Positions 3,873 through 6,046 of a stretch of DNA of 6,046 bases are shown here, piece by piece. The stretch lies in the NCBI GenBank assembly GCA_020630455.1, contig JAHDBK010000251.1, forward strand, positions 1 through 6,046, read 5' to 3'. The stretch is from Saprospiraceae bacterium (GTDB taxonomy: Bacteria; Bacteroidota; Bacteroidia; Chitinophagales; Saprospiraceae). Under the pieces are notes generated by a model. It did no database searches, was not told the origin of the DNA, and saw nothing but the letters and a program-made list of their open reading frames with translations. The position numbers and the translations under genes are program-made. The stretch's first letter is position 1, and each line of letters starts with the position of its first letter.

Positions 3873-5999
3873 TTATAAAAATACAGAATCATTTTCTGCC
3901 ATTTCTCTTAATATTTTAGGAACTATAAAACGAGGTCCAAATTCTTTTTCAAAATCTTTTGCCCTTTTTACAAATTTTTGAACCCCATAATTATTGACAT
4001 ATTGTAAAACGCCTCCTTTGAAAGAAGGAAATCCCCAGCCGTAAACACTACCTACATTGGCTTCAGCTACTGTATTCACTATACCTTCTTGATAGCACCA
4101 AATCGCTTCTAGGGTTTGAGCAAATAAAATGCGTTCTTTCATATAATCAATATCATAGTCAAAATCTTTACTTGGAAACTTTTCGGCTAAGCCTTCCCAA
4201 AAACCTGTAATTTTACCATCTTGATAATTGTAAAATCCAGCTCCGTTAAATCTTCCTGTTCTGCCTTCATTTTCCATGACTTGTAGCACTTCCACAGCGG
4301 GATGAATTACATATTTTTTGCCATAAATTTGAGCAGCTCTTCTTTCTGCTAACAATACAACTTTAAGGGACATTTTATCTGCTTTCGCTAAAGCTCCTAT
4401 CGGCATACCCGCCATCATGCAGGCATTTTCAATAATTGCAGGAGGATAACCCTCTTTTAGCATTTGTATTCCTTCTAGTAAAAATACATTTTGAACTCTA
4501 GCAACATAAAACCCTGGATTGTCCTTGACAATAATAGGTGTTTTCCTTATTTTTTTAATAAAATCAAAAGCTTTTGCTAAAGTTTCTTGAGATGTTTTAG
4601 GTGCTGTTACGATTTCTACTAGTGGTTCTGTATCAACAGGAGCAAAAAACCTCAAGCCAATATATTTAGATTCATCATTGTATGATTTACTCAAATCTTG
4701 AATAGATAACATCGCTGTAGTTGAAGCAAAGAAAGAATACCTATCCATGAATTTACTAGCTTCTTTAGTCACTTTCTTCTTGATTTGCTCATTTTCAAAA
4801 ACAGCTTCTACTACTATATCACATGACTCAAAATTAGACGCATCTTCAGTAGTAGTTATTTTATTGAGAATTTGTTCTTGTTTTTCATCTGACCAATGTA
4901 ATAATTTGGCTTTCTCTTTTATTTTTTTTGCAATGATTAATTTTCCTTTTTCTGCAACAGATTGAGAAACATCTTTTAATACTACTTCAATTTTATTAAT
5001 GGCCGATTGATATGCAATACCTGTCCCCATAGAGCCAGAACCGATGATTCCAACTTTTCTAGTTCTAAATTTACTAAATCCATTAGGGCGGGTAGCATCT
5101 TGTTTAATAGCATTCAATTCATACCAAAATACTTTGGTCATATTTTTAGATTCTCTACTAGTAACTAATTGAGTAAAATTCCTGCTTTCTACTCTACTAG
5201 CAGTATCAAAATCTAATTTTGCTCCTTCAACTAAAGTATTTAAAATTGCTTGAGGAGCAGGATAATTATGCCTATATTTCTTGATTAACTGTGCAGTTAA
5301 AGCTGCAATTTTTTGAGCTAGTTCTATTTTATCAGGAGTGCCACCTGGAATTTGGCTATTGGGTATATCCCAAATTTGTCTTCCTTCATTATTATTTATT
5401 AACCAAAGCTTTGCTTTAGCAATCATATCTTCTTGATTATCAGCTAATTCATTTAATAAACCTAAATCAAATGCTTCTTGGGGAGAATAGTGTTTTCCTG
5501 AAGTTAAAATATGGTAAGCTTTTTCTATTCCTAATAACCAAAGTAATCTTATTATACCACCACTGCCAGGCATCAATCCTAAGGTCACTTCTGGAAAGCC
5601 CAATTCTATATCATTATCATTTATAGCTATTCTATAATGACATGCAAAAGGAACTTCAAAACCCAATCCTAATGCTGTACCATTAATTGCAGCGATTACA
5701 GGGACTCCTGGACTTTCTAAGGCTCTTAAAAACTTTTTTAATCTTTGGGAGTAATTAAATATCTCTTCAGGGTTGGTATTTTTATATAAATAATCTAAAT
5801 CACCACCTGTTAAAAAGGTTTTTTTATCAGAAGTGAGAATAACGCCTTTTAATTGCCCTCTTGCTTTTTCTTCAAGTAAATGTTTGAGTAGAGGAACGAA
5901 TACTTCTCCAATTTCATGATTGATAATATTCACTTTTCTATCGGACATATCCAATCTAAGTGTCACTATATTATCTGTATCTTTTTGATATTTAATCAT
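3873..5999 (-). CDS. fadJ: FadJ-type enoyl-CoA hydratase / 3-hydroxyacyl-CoA dehydrogenase
   Basis: The protein has 708 residues, close to E. coli FadJ/FadB length. It should carry out the middle two steps of fatty acid beta-oxidation in the cytoplasm. The N-terminal crotonase domain (about 1-190) has F-L-T-G-G-D-L (62-68, oxyanion hole region), I-N-G-T-A-L-G-L-G-F-E (105-115) and G-F-P-E-V-T-L-G-L-M-P-G-S-G-G (134-148); Glu115 and Glu137 match the two catalytic glutamates, though they are 22 rather than 20 residues apart. After a linker, the dehydrogenase Rossmann domain starts with G-I-I-G-S-G-S-M-G (317-325). The C-terminal dehydrogenase domains run from about 494 to 708. Odd: where the family has the catalytic His ('GLHFFNPV') this protein has Arg450, the conserved Asn of 'PGF--NR' is Ala500, and 'SNTSSL' reads S-T-T-A-M-L (426-431). 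The matching catalytic Glu is kept (Glu462). The hydratase half is therefore probably active and the dehydrogenase half in doubt. First gene visible of an operon with ppk2; nothing recognisable as a promoter was found in 6000-6046. Confidence 0.92.
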   Translation of the reverse strand: MIKYQKDTDNIVTLRLDMSDRKVNIINHEIGEVFVPLLKHLLEEKARGQLKGVILTSDKKTFLTGGDLDYLYKNTNPEEIFNYSQRLKKFLRALESPGVPVIAAINGTALGLGFEVPFACHYRIAINDNDIELGFPEVTLGLMPGSGGIIRLLWLLGIEKAYHILTSGKHYSPQEAFDLGLLNELADNQEDMIAKAKLWLINNNEGRQIWDIPNSQIPGGTPDKIELAQKIAALTAQLIKKYRHNYPAPQAILNTLVEGAKLDFDTASRVESRNFTQLVTSRESKNMTKVFWYELNAIKQDATRPNGFSKFRTRKVGIIGSGSMGTGIAYQSAINKIEVVLKDVSQSVAEKGKLIIAKKIKEKAKLLHWSDEKQEQILNKITTTEDASNFESCDIVVEAVFENEQIKKKVTKEASKFMDRYSFFASTTAMLSIQDLSKSYNDESKYIGLRFFAPVDTEPLVEIVTAPKTSQETLAKAFDFIKKIRKTPIIVKDNPGFYVARVQNVFLLEGIQMLKEGYPPAIIENACMMAGMPIGALAKADKMSLKVVLLAERRAAQIYGKKYVIHPAVEVLQVMENEGRTGRFNGAGFYNYQDGKITGFWEGLAEKFPSKDFDYDIDYMKERILFAQTLEAIWCYQEGIVNTVAEANVGSVYGWGFPSFKGGVLQYVNNYGVQKFVKRAKDFEKEFGPRFIVPKILREMAENDSVFL

Positions 6000-6046
6000 T
6001 ATTTATAAAGATTTTTCTTTATCATATTTTTAATATAATTAATAAT

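Noticed and set aside
4747..4965. Plus-strand open frame of 72 codons with a signal-like start
   Set aside because: It is antisense to the Rossmann domain of fadJ; the hydrophobic look is a by-product of the reverse complement of Lys/Glu-rich codons.
6000..6046. Possible promoter or end of another gene upstream of fadJ
   Set aside because: Only 47 AT-rich bases are available; no TAnnTTTG match and no coding signal was found.

Overview
The window looks like chromosomal DNA of a marine- or flavobacterium-like member of the Bacteroidota. It is strongly AT-rich, with A/T-rich intergenic spacers and no recognisable Shine-Dalgarno sequences. Every start codon has an A at position -3. Candidate promoters have the Bacteroidota form (TTTG, about 20 bases, then TAnnTTTG). 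Several products are lipoproteins, and the families present (MbnP-like lipoproteins, NamZ/DUF1343, HU, PPK2, FadJ-like) are common in this phylum. No tRNA, rRNA, insertion sequence or CRISPR array was seen.

Left part (1-1130), minus strand: two adjacent genes separated by one base, both reading off the left edge. The upstream gene (279-1082) encodes a divergent MbnP-like lipoprotein with a Cys-rich N-terminal stretch and a surface-export-like signal after the lipid-attached Cys. The downstream gene (1-277, cut by the window edge) encodes the N-terminal part of a more canonical MbnP-family protein. MbnP proteins are known partners of di-heme cytochrome c peroxidase-like MbnH enzymes, so such a gene may lie just outside the left edge. 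A 48-base divergent spacer separates this pair from the next gene.

Middle part (1131-3101): on the plus strand, a lipoprotein of the NamZ exo-beta-N-acetylmuramidase family (peptidoglycan fragment turnover). It is followed by a strong hairpin that can serve as a terminator in both directions, and by a convergent HU gene on the minus strand. HU has a good promoter and an 11-base tandem repeat in its leader. Divergent from HU is a 62-residue basic lipoprotein of unknown function.

Right part (3114-6046), minus strand: a two-gene operon in which a FadJ-type beta-oxidation multienzyme (enoyl-CoA hydratase plus 3-hydroxyacyl-CoA dehydrogenase) is followed 18 bases later by a compact polyphosphate kinase 2. 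The hydratase half keeps both catalytic glutamates. The dehydrogenase half appears to have lost its catalytic His (Arg450) and a conserved Asn (Ala500), which is the most notable oddity here.

The window is mostly housekeeping and envelope genes. I see no complete new multi-gene system. The best leads are the tandem MbnP pair, the altered FadJ active site, the fadJ-ppk2 pairing and the small basic lipoprotein.
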